A stretch of DNA of 64,000 nt from Cryptomeria japonica. Taxonomy: Eukaryota; Streptophyta; Pinopsida; Cupressales; Cupressaceae. Both the position numbers and the translations under genes were made by a program. Shown in pieces: positions 10,861-21,720 of the stretch. Positions within the stretch are counted from its first letter, which is position 1. Every line of letters begins with the position of its first letter. The notes beneath the pieces are model-generated. The model worked only from the letters and a program-made list of their open reading frames with translations. It had not been told where the DNA came from and searched no databases. The stretch is taken from contig NC_081407.1 in the NCBI RefSeq assembly GCF_030272615.1, forward strand, positions 141,240,897 through 141,304,896. Reading direction: 5' to 3'.

Positions 10861-12054
10861 TGTGCATGAGAAGTTGAAGGGAATCCTTTGTGAAACTTTC
10901 ACATCCTTCTTTTGAGGAGAATAAAGCTTTCCACTTGATTTCCTCTCATCACCTTTTCACCACATTGCAAATTCAAGTAATCCTATTCAACTAATCCTAT
11001 ATTGTGCATATTTTATCATGTTTAATGAGAGTCAATTTGAGTTTGAGCATCACCCTATTAATGGAAAACCATTTGCAATATAACAATTATAGTGAACTAT
11101 TCCCATAAGAATCTAGCATTTGAGTGCAATGAACAAATAGGTTTATCCATAATAGCTGGTAGTTGTGCCAAGTCACTTACAAGAATGATATATGTGTTAC
11201 CAAAGCATAGATATCTTTGGTAGGGAAAAGAATCACACAATGTACTATCTATTTTTAATGGTAACTTTGGTCCTATTTAGAAGCTCATCTCATTGAGAAG
11301 GAGGTATTTCACATGCCCTGGATGTCCTCTTGAAAGATTATTAGTGATTGTACCTGTCGAGCCCTATAATTTCAATTGAGATTTGGGACTAGTCACAACT
11401 CTTCACTACTAAAGGATATCTATCCATGTTGAGAAATTCTTCATGGCTCAAAGGCTACATTTGCTTTTCAAACCAGGGGTCATATAACTTAAAATGGATC
11501 AACATTGTATGTGCACTATGAACTTATCCTAGGTTCCTATCCTATGTTAACAGAAGTGCAGGAACACAACTACTTAAAAAAACTATAATTAATAAAGATA
11601 TATCAAAGAAATACTAGGTACAATGGAAGCAAAAATTTATACTATTTAATAATTTAATCCAAAGAAAATAAATAAAAATAATTAAATATTAACTACTTCT
11701 TGCACTATCTAATCCAGTTCAACTAATAATTTCTACAAGAAAATAAAGTAAATGATAAAAACAATAGCTTATCTGAATTCAAATGATTAATCCAAGTCAA
11801 ATGCATGAAATGAAACTAATTAAACTATACTAAACTAAGAGTAGCTTTACCTCAAGTTGGCCCCCTTGGGTAAGTACTCTCAATGAAATTATAGAATCAC
11901 ATAAATGAATTGTTTTGTATTCATCACAGGCTCATAAGACTTACTTGCAAACGATGGTTGGAAATGACTAAAAATGTGTGACAAAGTTGTGATAAAGATA
12001 GGTTGACTAAAAAAATGAAGCCCTAAAGAAATCTGCCTTACAAGCTCTTTGATC
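10861..12054. other. No gene seen
   Basis: Non-coding, moderately AT-rich. It may be the decayed interior of the element to the left, but no protein motif was found on either strand. Confidence 0.5.
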
Positions 12055-12430
12055 TTAGAACATATACGCGTTGTGAGTTTATAGATGCGATTTTAACTAG
12101 GTCACAGACGCAATTTCTCAATACATAGACATGTTTTCACTGTCAATGTTGTGCACAATTTTCAGTTCTGAAACATAGACATGATTTTAAGCTACTCAAA
12201 TGCAGTAATATGTTGTGTAGTTGTCTTTTTAGGACATAAATGCATTTTAACCTGTTGATGTAATACTCTCTCAATTTTCCAAAAATAAGAGACGCAATTT
12301 TGCCCCTCATATACGTTATTTTAGAACACAGGCATTGTTTGAACTAACACAAATACATTTTCTGATGTTTTTATAGTTTTCTCAGTTTTGGAATGCAAAC
12401 ACGTTTCTGTCCTACACAAATACGTTTCTA
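12055..12430. repeat. Irregular interspersed motif array (AYAYRCG..TTT)
   Basis: Short phrases recur every 30-60 bp: CATATACGCGTT, ATAGATGCGATTTT, ACAGACGCAATTT, CATAGACATGTTTT, CATAGACATGATTTT, ACATAAATGCATTTT, GAGACGCAATTT, CAAACACGTTTC, ACAAATACGTTTC. Differences are mostly CG to TG or CA, as expected from decay of methylated CpG. It may be the U3 of an old LTR. Confidence 0.5.
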
Positions 12431-14210
12431 ACAAATTTTTGTAATCTATCCTAATTTTTTGTAAATGTTGAGTGTGACTAGATCTTAATGTTGAATGTCT
12501 TGTGGTAAAGAAAGCATAGCAAACAATGAAGACGCAATGTTTGAAGGATTTTTTTTGGTCCAATTTTGAGCACAATGTGTATGTCCAATAGGCCGAATCA
12601 ACCCGATTTCCACGAGTCTAGCACAATCGAAGACATATCAAACACTTTCTTAGCCTAAGGTCAATGTTCTCATGGTGGTAATCTTAGTCCACAACTTGGA
12701 ATCTTCATCGACTCAAGTGTAGGGACACCTTAATGGGTGTATGAACACTAATTTTGCCTTTTTCATGAGCAGACAACTAGGGGCCGCCAAGACTGGAAGG
12801 ATGACCCTATCACCCTCTCCCCAGAAAGCTACAAGTAGCTTATGCTAAGCTAAGGATTTATGTCTCATCCCATGGGAGCCTTATGGTGAGTATCTTGGGG
12901 GGGGAAACCAAATATCCCCTTGCAATGAAATTATCATGATGTTCAATCAAAAAAGGGTGGCCCACTACTCTAAAGGTGTTTAGTCATGTTTTGGGGCATC
13001 TTGTGGCTATGCATGCAGTAGTTCGCTCAAATTAATGAGGTCTCCCAACCCTTGTGATTTTTTACGCACCATTGTGTGGATTACACGTCACACAAGTACT
13101 AAGGGAGACATTTGTTGGTATAACACATCAGCACCAAGTGATAAGATAATTTCATCTAAAACCACAATCTTTTATATAGCGGACCAAAATAAAATACCGC
13201 TTGGGTTATTCCCTCTCACAAGATGGGAGGCAGGCCCTTTAAAAGACAATAACAATTTCTCTTACACCCAAGGTCCAATGGAAGGCAAGGGGAGAGGATA
13301 CTTTTGTTATCATCTTTAGGGTTCTAGTCTAAACACAAATTTACCAAAGGCACAAGACACTTCAAGCAAAGTTAACTAACCCTCAACAAAAAAAGAAAAT
13401 GATCAATAAAAACTTGCGAGTCTAATTAAGATGGGAATTGAAATGCAAAGACACATACCTAAAATTACCCCTGCAACAAAATGATTAGTAGTTTAGATAA
13501 TCACCCCCACCTGCAAACACACAAGCTAGGTAAATTTTATGAAATTGAAATGAAATGTGAAAGGAGGCCTTCAACAATACGTTTTTCTCTTTACACAGTT
13601 GCACCACTCTTGTTATTCAAAGCAAAGGGTTAGGACAAAGAAACCAAAATCTGAAAAACCTTAAAAAGGAAGAAACAAAATTGAAAACTGAAAATTGAAA
13701 GTGCAAAACATAAATGTGCTTATACATTACACAAACACGACAGTACTAAACACAAATGTAGAGAGATCTGAAACTTGCAATGAAACAACATAGACGTGAA
13801 ATACGAGAGTAGCTGCAGAAACAAACGTCACAAACGTGAAAAGAATTAGATATCCTACCAAAAAAAAAAAAAAGATACAGCAAAAGGCCACAAACACGAA
13901 ATAAAGTCGCACAAATACAACAAAATTATAAAACACGGTAATAAATATCCTAAACACCAAAATAACTGACATGGATACATGGAAAGACCTAGAACTTGCA
14001 AAACAAAAAACAGAACAGAGACCCAGACACAGAAAGATGATTCCTAAATATGGTATCGCTTGTAATTGTCACTGATCCAACCTACAACTTAACAAAAAAG
14101 ACAAACTGCAAAAAAATGTTAGAAACTAAGAGACAAGAGTCCCTCCGATATGGTGAAAAATGTTGATGACAAACTATTGCAAAACCACAAAGATCCAACC
14201 ACAAGAAGGG
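12431..14210. other. Unclassified repeat-like DNA, no gene supported
   Basis: 12560-13330 is less AT-rich, with a 94-codon frame at 13035-13319 that resembles nothing I know. A TATA-like TTTTATATAGC lies near 13169. 13720-13960 has more of the ACAAACACG/ATAGACGTG words seen at 12.1-12.4 kb. Probably LTR retrotransposon debris. Confidence 0.4.
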
Positions 14211-14237
14211 TGAACTCACAATAATGGTTCCCACTTT
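14211..14237 (+). repeat. Inverted repeat, left arm (27 bp)
   Basis: Contains AATAATGGTTCCCAC. Its reverse complement matches 15237-15263 with two differences; the arms are about 1 kb apart. Confidence 0.85.
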
Positions 14238-15011
14238 TTTGCCAACTTTGACACTAAGATGAGCATTTTTAAAATAATCTTCACCTTCTGACACCTATAA
14301 CTTTTAAACTGTTTAGAATTTGAAGATGATGTAAATTAGTGATTTGTAGCATTTTGTCTATAGATTCTAAATATTTATTTTTTTTAAATTAAAGATTTTT
14401 TTTTTTTTAAATTCCATCTCCCTCCAAAAGTATTGTTTTACAACAAACATCATTTTTTAAGAATGATGTGCCTCTCGAAATCCATAAAAAAATTTTCTAT
14501 AAATGATAAAAGCTTAATTCTTTCGAATTTTAGTTTGTAACATCAATATTTAGGGCATGAAGTTGGCTTGATAGTGATATGTTGAATATTTTTCATTTTA
14601 TTAAGTTTTGAAGTCCGACAAGTTATAATTCAGACATAGGTATATGTTGTAACACATAACTTGTTCTATATATATCGAAATTCAATTATTATTTTTTATT
14701 AGAAAGAAGACATCATATGTAGGGCATAGATATTTTTCATAATTTTTTGAGTTAGTTTATTATTTTTCCCAATGCATTGAATAGAGAAATTCATGTTCAT
14801 TGAAAAACCAATATTTTGTAAAATGTAAAAAACAAGATTATAATAAACTCACAATGTAATTTAAATTATAGTTGTTGGAAAGCTTGCTCCGAGCACTATC
14901 ATCCTATGTTTTTGGTTTGTCAAGATTTTTTCATTTGAGCCTTTAACTAGAGGTTTGAAGGCCAAAAATCTGCAAAAATTTATAGAGAGTTTCCGGGGAG
15001 TGTAGAAAAAG
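14238..15011. other. AT-rich DNA, no gene seen
   Basis: Contains homopolymer T and A runs and no meaningful frame. It lies between the two inverted-repeat arms. Confidence 0.5.
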
Positions 15012-15195
15012 GGGTTCGAATGAAGGTGGTTAGAATGAAGGGGAATTCGAATGAACCCCCCAATATAATTAAAATATGACATAACAACTGTTAAAGGGGG
15101 TTTGAATGAAAGGGTGGGTTTGAGCGAAGTGAGGGGTTCGCTCAAACCCCAAAGGGTAGTTCATATGAACACCCCCAGTTCGAATGAACACCCTC
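15012..15195. repeat. Cluster of TTCGAATGAA / TTCGCTCAAACC words, hairpin-forming
   Basis: GGTTCGAATGAA, TTCGAATGAACCCC, GGTTTGAATGAA, GGGTTTGAGCGAA, TTCGCTCAAACCC, GTTCATATGAAC and GTTCGAATGAAC follow one another. GGGTTTGAGCGAA (15116-15128) and TTCGCTCAAACCC (15137-15149) form a perfect 13-bp stem with an 8-base loop. Confidence 0.85.
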
Positions 15196-15236
15196 AGAAA
15201 TTTTTTTCTCACCACCAAGTTTTTCCTTTGTGGGTG

Positions 15237-15263
15237 AAAGTGGGAACCATTATTGTGAACTCA
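15237..15263 (-). repeat. Inverted repeat, right arm (27 bp)
   Basis: Partner of 14211-14237; contains GTGGGAACCATTATTGTG. Confidence 0.85.
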
Positions 15264-15523
15264 ACCAGAAAAACCCTAGTTATACAACAAAGCATTCACC
15301 ACATATCAATGGAGAAACCTAAGAACATACAAATAAACAAATTGAAACCATAATACCATTCACATGCCAAGTAGGGTTTGATCTCCATTGATCTTGTTTG
15401 ATATATTTCCTATCAAATTTTGTATGTGCACAAGAGCTCAACAAATAATTTATTGTGGTTATAAAGTCGCTTGATCGCAAGAAGGCTTGATAAACGCACT
15501 AGGATTAAAAGGATAAAACAATT

Positions 15524-15534
15524 CTCTTATATAG
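15524..15534 (-). promoter_or_regulatory. TATA box of minus-strand LTR
   Basis: The minus strand reads CTATATAAGAG, about 420 bp from the proposed LTR start. Confidence 0.5.
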
Positions 15535-15689
15535 AAGACACTTTAGAAAAAGAAGGGATAAGATTAAGAGGTGAAAGAATATATTGTTAGCTAGGATTAA
15601 AGAGTAGGTAGGAAAAACAATAGAATATGAAGGGGGTAGGTAGAACAAAATTAAAAGATAAATGACATGTGTCATGAAGGGAAAAAGCT

Positions 15690-15935
15690 AATAAATTAAT
15701 TAAATAAGTAAAGATCTGTTTAATTAATAGAGGAAGGGGGGCCAATTAAATAAATAAAATATTATTTAATTTAGGGAAGGAATAATTTAAATAAATAAAA
15801 ATATTTATTTAAATAGGAAAAATGCTAAAAGAGGATAAGTGAATTAATTAAATAAATAAAGATTTATTTAATTAATGGAAGACATAGGATAAAAATAATT
15901 AAATAAATAAAAATATTTATTTAATTAAACAGGAC
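15690..15935. repeat. Five AT palindromes, about 50 bp apart
   Basis: The core TTAAATAAATAAA..ATTTATTTAA, a self-complementary word, recurs five times, separated by G-rich spacers such as GAGGAAGGGGGG and GAAGACATAGG. Each could form a hairpin. They lie in the U3 of the minus-strand LTR. Confidence 0.85.
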
Positions 15936-15952
15936 AATTTTAGGTGTCTACA

Positions 15953-16430
15953 TTTTGCCCCTCTTTGAGACAATGCAACTTGTTGTGTTGGCTCAAAGAA
16001 GATAAGATAAACTGATACAAAGTTGCCCCAAGATAGAAAGGATAATGCCCCCTCAAGAGATTAAATGAAAATTTTGAAAATTAAAGATTGCAGACAATCT
16101 CTCGATAAGAAAGAAAAGTTAAAAAGGCTGACAGGATAGGGTAACAGTGTCATGCGGGAAAAAGATTGACTCAAAACCGGACTATGGTTAAGAAGCCTAT
16201 ATATACAGGCCATAGGGTAAAACATCCTCATTATCATCCACAACACTCAAGAGATCAGAGAAAAGAAGATCACTTGGAGAGAGAGCAGTCAATAGTCTAG
16301 GACAAATGGCAGAGAGAATTCATTACTTCAATCGCGTTCAATGGTTCCAACGGCAAGAGGACATGGGTGAGCTGGTAACTACCTTGAACTTGCTTACTTC
16401 ATTTTGGTAATGTTTTTCAATCTAAGGCTA
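15953..16430 (+). mobile_element. LTR-like promoter segment (plus strand)
   Basis: Contains TTTTGCCCCTCTTTGAGAC, then TATA-like CCTATATATAC near 16196-16206, followed by a leader with AAGAGATCAGAGAAAAG. It may be the plus-strand U3/R of a retrotransposon interrupted by the neighbouring LTR. No coding part follows, since LINE sequence starts at about 16430. Confidence 0.35.
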
Positions 16431-16469
16431 GTATTCAATTAGAACTAAAATAAATTCAAGATAAAATCC

Positions 16470-18255
16470 AAAGTGAAGGATATGTTGGGGATTACTTGGC
16501 TAAGGAAAATGAGATTCTTACTCAATACCATGATATTATATCCAAGGAAGAGGATTTTTGAAAACAAAGATCTATATCTATATGGTTGGCTTCTAGGAAT
16601 AAAAATACTTGATTCTTCCATATGTCAACTCTCAAACACAGGGCTGCTAACCACATTTCACATATTCAACAAAATGGGATAGTTTTTGACAAGGAAGAGG
16701 AAATCTGGGAGGAAGTTGTTTGTTTTTACTCTAATCTTTTATTGACAAAAGGTTCTTTGGATGAAGACAAGCAAAATGAATGTATTGAGGCTATCTGAAG
16801 ATTTGCAAATGAAGAACGCAACATATGTCTTGTGGTTGTCCTATCCCTTCAAGAAATCAAGAAGGTCATATTCTCGTTTGAAGAAAATAAAGCTCTGGGA
16901 CCTGATGGTTTTCTGATGTTTTTCTTTCATAAACTTTGGGAGATTGTGGCAAAGGACGTGCGTAATGTTGTTAAGGAATTTTTTGGCTCTATTAGGATTC
17001 TCAAGGAGCTAAATTTGACCTTCATTGTGTTGATTCCTAAAGTCCCTAGAGCAGATTCTTTTGAGGCTTTCCGCCCTATAAGCTTGTGAAACTCCATTTA
17101 CATTTTTTTCTCAAAGGTGTTAACTAATAGATTGCTTAACATGCTTTTGTGTTTCATTGTTGATCAACATAACGGTTTCATTCTTAGACATCAAATTTTG
17201 GATTCCATTATAACTATTCGTGAGAATATTCATTCTCTTGAGAACTCCAACCATCAAGGATTCATGCTTAAACTTGATTTATCCAAAGCCTATGATTGGG
17301 TGGATTGGAAGTTTCTTATTAAGGTCCTGGTTGCTTTTGATTTCAACAACAAATTTCTTCATTTCGTTTGGCAACTCACTTCTTCTTCCAAATTGGCTGT
17401 GATTATTAATGATTCCCCTTCAATTTTATTGAGGTTTCCAGAGGCCTTCGCTAAGGAGATTCCTTATCTCCTATCCTTTTCACCCTTTCGGCGAAAAACT
17501 TTGGGAGATACATTCTCAAAATGATTCATTTTGGAGAGTTGAAAGGTCTAAGACCTTCTTCTAATGTGCTTATTTGTTCTCATCAGCAATTTGTGGATGA
17601 TACTATTGTTATGGGGGATGCCTCAATTGAGGAAACTCATTCTCTAAAAATAGTATTGGTGGACTATGTAAGTGCCTTTGGCCAACGCATAAATTATTCT
17701 AAAAGTTCACTATACTTTATTAATACCCCCGAGTCAAGGAAAAAGAAGATTTCTAATATTGTAGGGTGTTCCATTGGTAACTTACTTGTTGTTTACCTAG
17801 GAATGCTGCTTTGCTCCAAAGTGCCTGATTCCTTTTGGATGTCTTTGATTGATAATTTTCATAATTTAAAATTGGCTAGATGGAAGGGCGCTCTTTTGAG
17901 CTAGGTTGGAAAAATTCAACTTTTAAAGGCAACTCATTCAACTTTTAAAGGCAACTCTCCAAAATCTCTTGGTTTATGCTCTAAGACTGTTCAAAATTCT
18001 AGCTTGATCTGTTGATGTTTTTGAAAGAATCTAGAAGAAGTTTCTCTGGTGTAGAGTGGAAGAAAAAAAGAGACTACCTCTTTCCACTTGGGAATCTATT
18101 TGCAAACCCAAAAGATGGGATGGTCTTGGTCTAAGGAATATTATGGATTTTAATAATGCCCTCCTTGCTAAATAGATTTGGAGAATCTTCAACTTGAAAG
18201 GTGTATGGAATGCCATTTGGAAAAACAAGTATCTCCATCATATTGATTCAATACA
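16470..18255 (+). pseudogene. LINE reverse transcriptase pseudogene
   Basis: RT landmarks in order: KALGPDGF, TFIVLIPKVPRADSFEAF, RPISL, LKLDLSKAYDWVDW, FVDDTIVMGDAS (17590-17625) and VVYLGML, then WDGLGLRNI and IWRIFNLKG. Stops are TGA in DF*KQRS and NT*FF, TAG in KFLWC's upstream helix and in LLAK*IWRI, and TGA after RPISL. The frame changes between 17460 and 17560, so the GxPQGxPLSP region is lost. A 22-bp tandem duplication also disrupts 17914-17957. Confidence 0.88.
17914..17957 (+). repeat. 22-bp tandem duplication in LINE
   Basis: ATTCAACTTTTAAAGGCAACTC occurs twice head to tail with no mismatch, so it is a recent event. Confidence 0.95.
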
Positions 18256-19111
18256 GGGGGGTAAGTGCACACAGATGGTGGTAAAAAAGGGGGGTATAAG
18301 TGGACACTTTTTTTCTAAAATCAGGTGAACTTGAACTTGGAGGTGAAATTTGAAAGTCATCCACTCAAGATATGAAGATAATCAAAGAACAAATATTGTA
18401 GTACTCTGAATCTAGTTTCCAAACTACTAAACTTTTTCAAAATTGGATAAGATTAAGGGGGTCAAATCCTTCACGCACGAAACACAGACCCTGATTTTTT
18501 CAGAAAAACATAACATAGTGTCTGACATGCGCATCAAAAAAGTCATAGTTAGATTTAGCATTTTGACAAATCCTTTTGCAAAAAGATAGTTAAGAGTGAG
18601 CAATAGAAGATGTGTATTTTTTTAAATTTTTTGTTGACTGTTTTTTTTTAATGATTTTTCCAATCGAGCACATCTTGAAAATTAGGTACCTGTTTGTGCA
18701 TGAAGCATAAGTTGCACTAAACAAATCGAAAATACAAAAAATAAAATAAAATTGTAAAGAATCAAGTGCACTACAATAATATATAAAGTTTTTTAAATTT
18801 GGATAAGTATATCAAAAATTATTAAAAAAATGGTGCACCTATGTCTGTGAGAACTATGGAGACACTGGTAAAAGAAATTCAATAATAATATGTTATTGTT
18901 GTTCAAATTTTAAAAAAATTATATGGTTAGAAAGCTCAGAAGATGGGTGAAAATATGGTGGCAATTTTAGAAATACCCACTTGATGAAGTGTAAACCTGA
19001 TGATGACAAAGTTGATAAAATAAAACATGTCAAAAATGAGGGAAATGGAGGGAAATCAAACTTCCAAGCCGTAGTTTTGTCATTAAGGCCTATTTCTAAG
19101 CCTAAACAATC
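18256..19111. other. No gene seen
   Basis: Moderately AT-rich DNA that starts with G-rich words (GGGGGGTAAGTG, GGGGGGTATAAG). It holds short frames only. A transposon remnant is possible but no ends were found. Confidence 0.5.
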
Positions 19112-19255
19112 AAAAGCGCATACGGGGTACTTATGGTATAAAAAGTGTGTACGGGGTACTTACGGTGTAAGAAGCACGTATGCGTTATTTTTACCATAAA
19201 CAACGCGTACGCACTATGTTTACTATAAATAGCGCATATGCGCTAAGTTTGTTTA
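19112..19255. repeat. About 30-bp minisatellite with GCGTACGC-type cores
   Basis: Five units: GCGCATACGGGGTACTTATG, GTGTGTACGGGGTACTTACG, GCACGTATGCGTTATTTTTA, CGCGTACGCACTATGTTTAC and GCGCATATGCGCTAAG, each followed by an A/T-rich TATAAA-like stretch. The cores are near-palindromic. Confidence 0.8.
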
Positions 19256-19284
19256 AATTTTGGGTGTGTGTATAATATGATATT

Positions 19285-19304
19285 GTATATATATTATGTG
19301 TATA

Positions 19305-19336
<32 letters not shown>

Positions 19337-19362
19337 TAAGTATATATATACACACATATAAG
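19285..19362. repeat. TA-rich microsatellite
   Basis: Alternating TA/TG tract with a run of about 15 TA repeats. Confidence 0.9.
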
Positions 19363-19397
19363 TGTATTGTCTCCCCCTCTCAAGTGCATACAAGGTG

Positions 19398-19446
<49 letters not shown>

Positions 19447-19545
19447 TCCTCCATACCCCATCCCTCTCTCTCCCTCTCTCCCCTTCTCCCTTCCTCCATA
19501 CCCCATCTCTCTCTTCTTCTCTCCCTCCCTCCCTCCATACTCCAC
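19398..19545. repeat. CT microsatellite and CT-rich tract
   Basis: About 22 CT repeats to 19443, then an imperfect CTCCCTT/CTCTCC tract containing the phrase CTTCCTCCATACCCCATC twice. All frames here are low-complexity Ser/Leu or Arg/Glu and are not genes. Confidence 0.95.
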
Positions 19546-19679
19546 TGCAACTGTGTCTGCACTTCTATAGAAGTAAGTGAATTTATTTCTTGTCTGCAAC
19601 TTCTTCTTTGATTTTTATCATGTATGCTCTCCTAAGAAAATTTACTAATGGATTTGTGTGTGTATATTGAATAGGAGGA

Positions 19680-20105
19680 AGAAGGGTCTGAAATTGAACC
19701 ACGGGTGCATTACCGTGACAAACAAGGAAACCTGCAACAATATTCTTCTCGAATGTGTTTTTAATGAGCAGAGTAGATGTGGAAAATAGTGTCAGCAAAG
19801 CAAAATGATGAGTTAGAGTACCTGCAATATGTTTTTCAGAAGGAAACAACCGGTAGGAAGAGAAAGAGGGAGAGTAACACAAATGATGTCCTAGAGAATG
19901 ATAGTGGTGGGTATGCGAGAGTTCCCATGTTGTTACACAATGCCCGTCACCTAAAGAAATTAAAGTTTGTTGTAAGCATGGCAGTGGTAGTATATGATGA
20001 TCATCACTTGTCAAAAGGATTGGAAGGGTACATACCCATGAAAGAAATCAAGTGTGTAATTCCTATAGTCACAATCAAGATCAGTCCTATAACCTTGCAA
20101 ATTTA
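19680..20105 (+). pseudogene. Possible degenerate coding fragment, unknown
   Basis: Frame pieces read EEGSEIEPRVHYRDKQGN and then, after a break, NDELEYLQYVFQKETTGRKR, a basic RKRKRES stretch and MLLHNARHLKKLKFV. Composition resembles protein, but I recognise no family and no splice signals fit well. It may be part of an unknown element. Confidence 0.25.
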
Positions 20106-20309
20106 ATAGCATCATATGTTTTAGAAAGGTAGTACTCTTAGGGTTACGTCAAGCTCTTACACTTTCTTTTTAGTGAAGCCTCGTTGTTTGTTCGCTTGGA
20201 GTCTCTCTTATACTGACAATGGTATAACTTAGCTATATCAAAACTAAACTACTGATGTTCTATTGTATGATGTTCTATTCATAACTTTAAATAATATATC
20301 GGTTTATTA

Positions 20310-20860
20310 TCCCACCATATGACCCCTTAGGTGTCATTAGCGGTCATATTGTTTCCTAAGAGGTCATATGGTGTCATGTGACCTCTTAGAACACCATATG
20401 ACCCCTTAAGACACCATAAGACCCATAGCAACACCATATGGTGTCCTAAGGGGTCATAGGATGCCATATGACCCCTCGGGACACCATACGACCCATAACA
20501 ACACCATATGATGTTCTAAAGGGTCATATGGTGTTCTATGACCCCTTAGGACACTATTTGGTGTCATTATAGGTCTTATGGTGTGCTAAGGGATCATATA
20601 GTGTCATATGACCCCTTAGGACAACCTATGACCCCTTAGATGTTATTAGGGGTCATAATATGTTCTAAGGGTCATATAGTGTCCTATGACCCCTTACGAC
20701 ACCATATGGTATTGTTATGTGTCTTATGGTGTCCTATGACCCTTAAGACACCATATGGTGTTGTTAGGGGTCATATGGTGTCGTTAGGGGTCATATGGTG
20801 TCCTAAGGGGTCATATGGTCTCCAACGACCCCTTAGGACTCCATATGGTGTCGTTATGGT
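20310..20860. repeat. Two-orientation palindromic array (CATATGGTGTCCTAAGGGGT and complement)
   Basis: About 550 bp consists almost entirely of degenerate copies of GGGGTCATATGGTGTCCTAA and of its reverse complement, mixed in both orientations, roughly 20-28 bp apart. ACACCATATGGTGT, a perfect palindrome, occurs at 20432-20445 and again near 20750. The array ends directly at a CT tract. It is non-coding. Confidence 0.92.
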
Positions 20861-20893
20861 CTCTCTCTCTCTCTCTTCCTCTCCCTCCCCCTC

Positions 20894-20948
<55 letters not shown>

Positions 20949-21085
20949 TCCCTCTCCCTCTCTCTCTCTCCCTCCCTCTACCTCTCTCCCTCTCTCTACC
21001 TTCCCTCCCTCCCCCCTCTCGCTCTCTCCCTCTCTCCCTCTTCCTCTCCCTCCCCCCTCCTTCCTCTCTCCCTCTATCCCTCCCT
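20861..21085. repeat. CT-rich tract
   Basis: About 225 bp of CT repeats and CTCCCT variants beginning immediately after the palindromic array. Confidence 0.95.
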
Positions 21086-21720
21086 GACTTCTAATCAAGC
21101 TTTGCAATTGTTGTGGTCCCTGACCTTTCCCCATTTTGTATGGGGTTTTATGGAAAGAACATAACAATAAAGTCTTTAGGAATATTGCTTCTCCAATACA
21201 AGTTGTTTTTAATTAAATCCTTAGGACTATTACAGAAAAATTTTACTATGCCAGAACCAATTATAAGGACAAGGAGAATTTTGGTGTCTCTTCCTATGAT
21301 TCTTGGGTTGCCTCTGTTAGCACATATTTTTGCAAAATATTTTTATGCTATTTAAATGATGCATTCTATGTTCATTTCTATCATAAGAGCATTTATTGAT
21401 GGGTTGTATGTGGAGGAGCTAAGTTGCAACATCAGAAAAATCCAACTGTGACATGTTTCCTAAATGGACAAGTATCACTTGGGCATGTTAAGGGTTGGCA
21501 CTGAGTGGGGACTACATGAAGAGGTTTCATTATGACAGTATTGAGATCCTTATAAGAGCATTTTTGCACATGACAAAGATTGGGTCTATGTGATGGAATC
21601 TGACATTTTATTAGCACATATGAAGTCTCCATGGAAGATTGGAAGCATCAACATTCATGAAGAGGAGCTTAATTTGCATGATTTTCAAATTTGAGTTATC
21701 GTCACAAGTTACCCCGACAA
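21086..21720. other. No gene seen
   Basis: Mixed DNA with no supported feature. Confidence 0.5.

Larger units (their letters stand above)
15270..15952 (-). mobile_element. LTR (minus strand), TGTAGACACC type
   Basis: The minus strand begins TGTAGACACCTAAAATTGTCC... a terminus common in plant LTRs, then has an AT palindrome cluster (U3) and a TATA box at 15524-15534. The 3' end near 15270 is uncertain. No matching second LTR is visible. Confidence 0.5.
16430..18255 (+). mobile_element. LINE fragment (plus strand), ORF2 middle part only
   Basis: Only the part of ORF2 from just before the reverse transcriptase to shortly after it remains; there is no endonuclease, ORF1 or 3' tail. The sequence is a different LINE lineage from that at 400-5360 as judged by protein divergence. 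Confidence 0.88.

Noticed and set aside
13035-13319. A 94-codon frame as a gene
   Set aside because: It has no recognisable motif, no splice context and lies among retroelement debris.
19336-19611. Frames of up to 87 codons in the CT tract, Arg/Glu- or Ser/Leu-rich
   Set aside because: Produced by dinucleotide repeats; no complexity. The same applies to 20640-21167.
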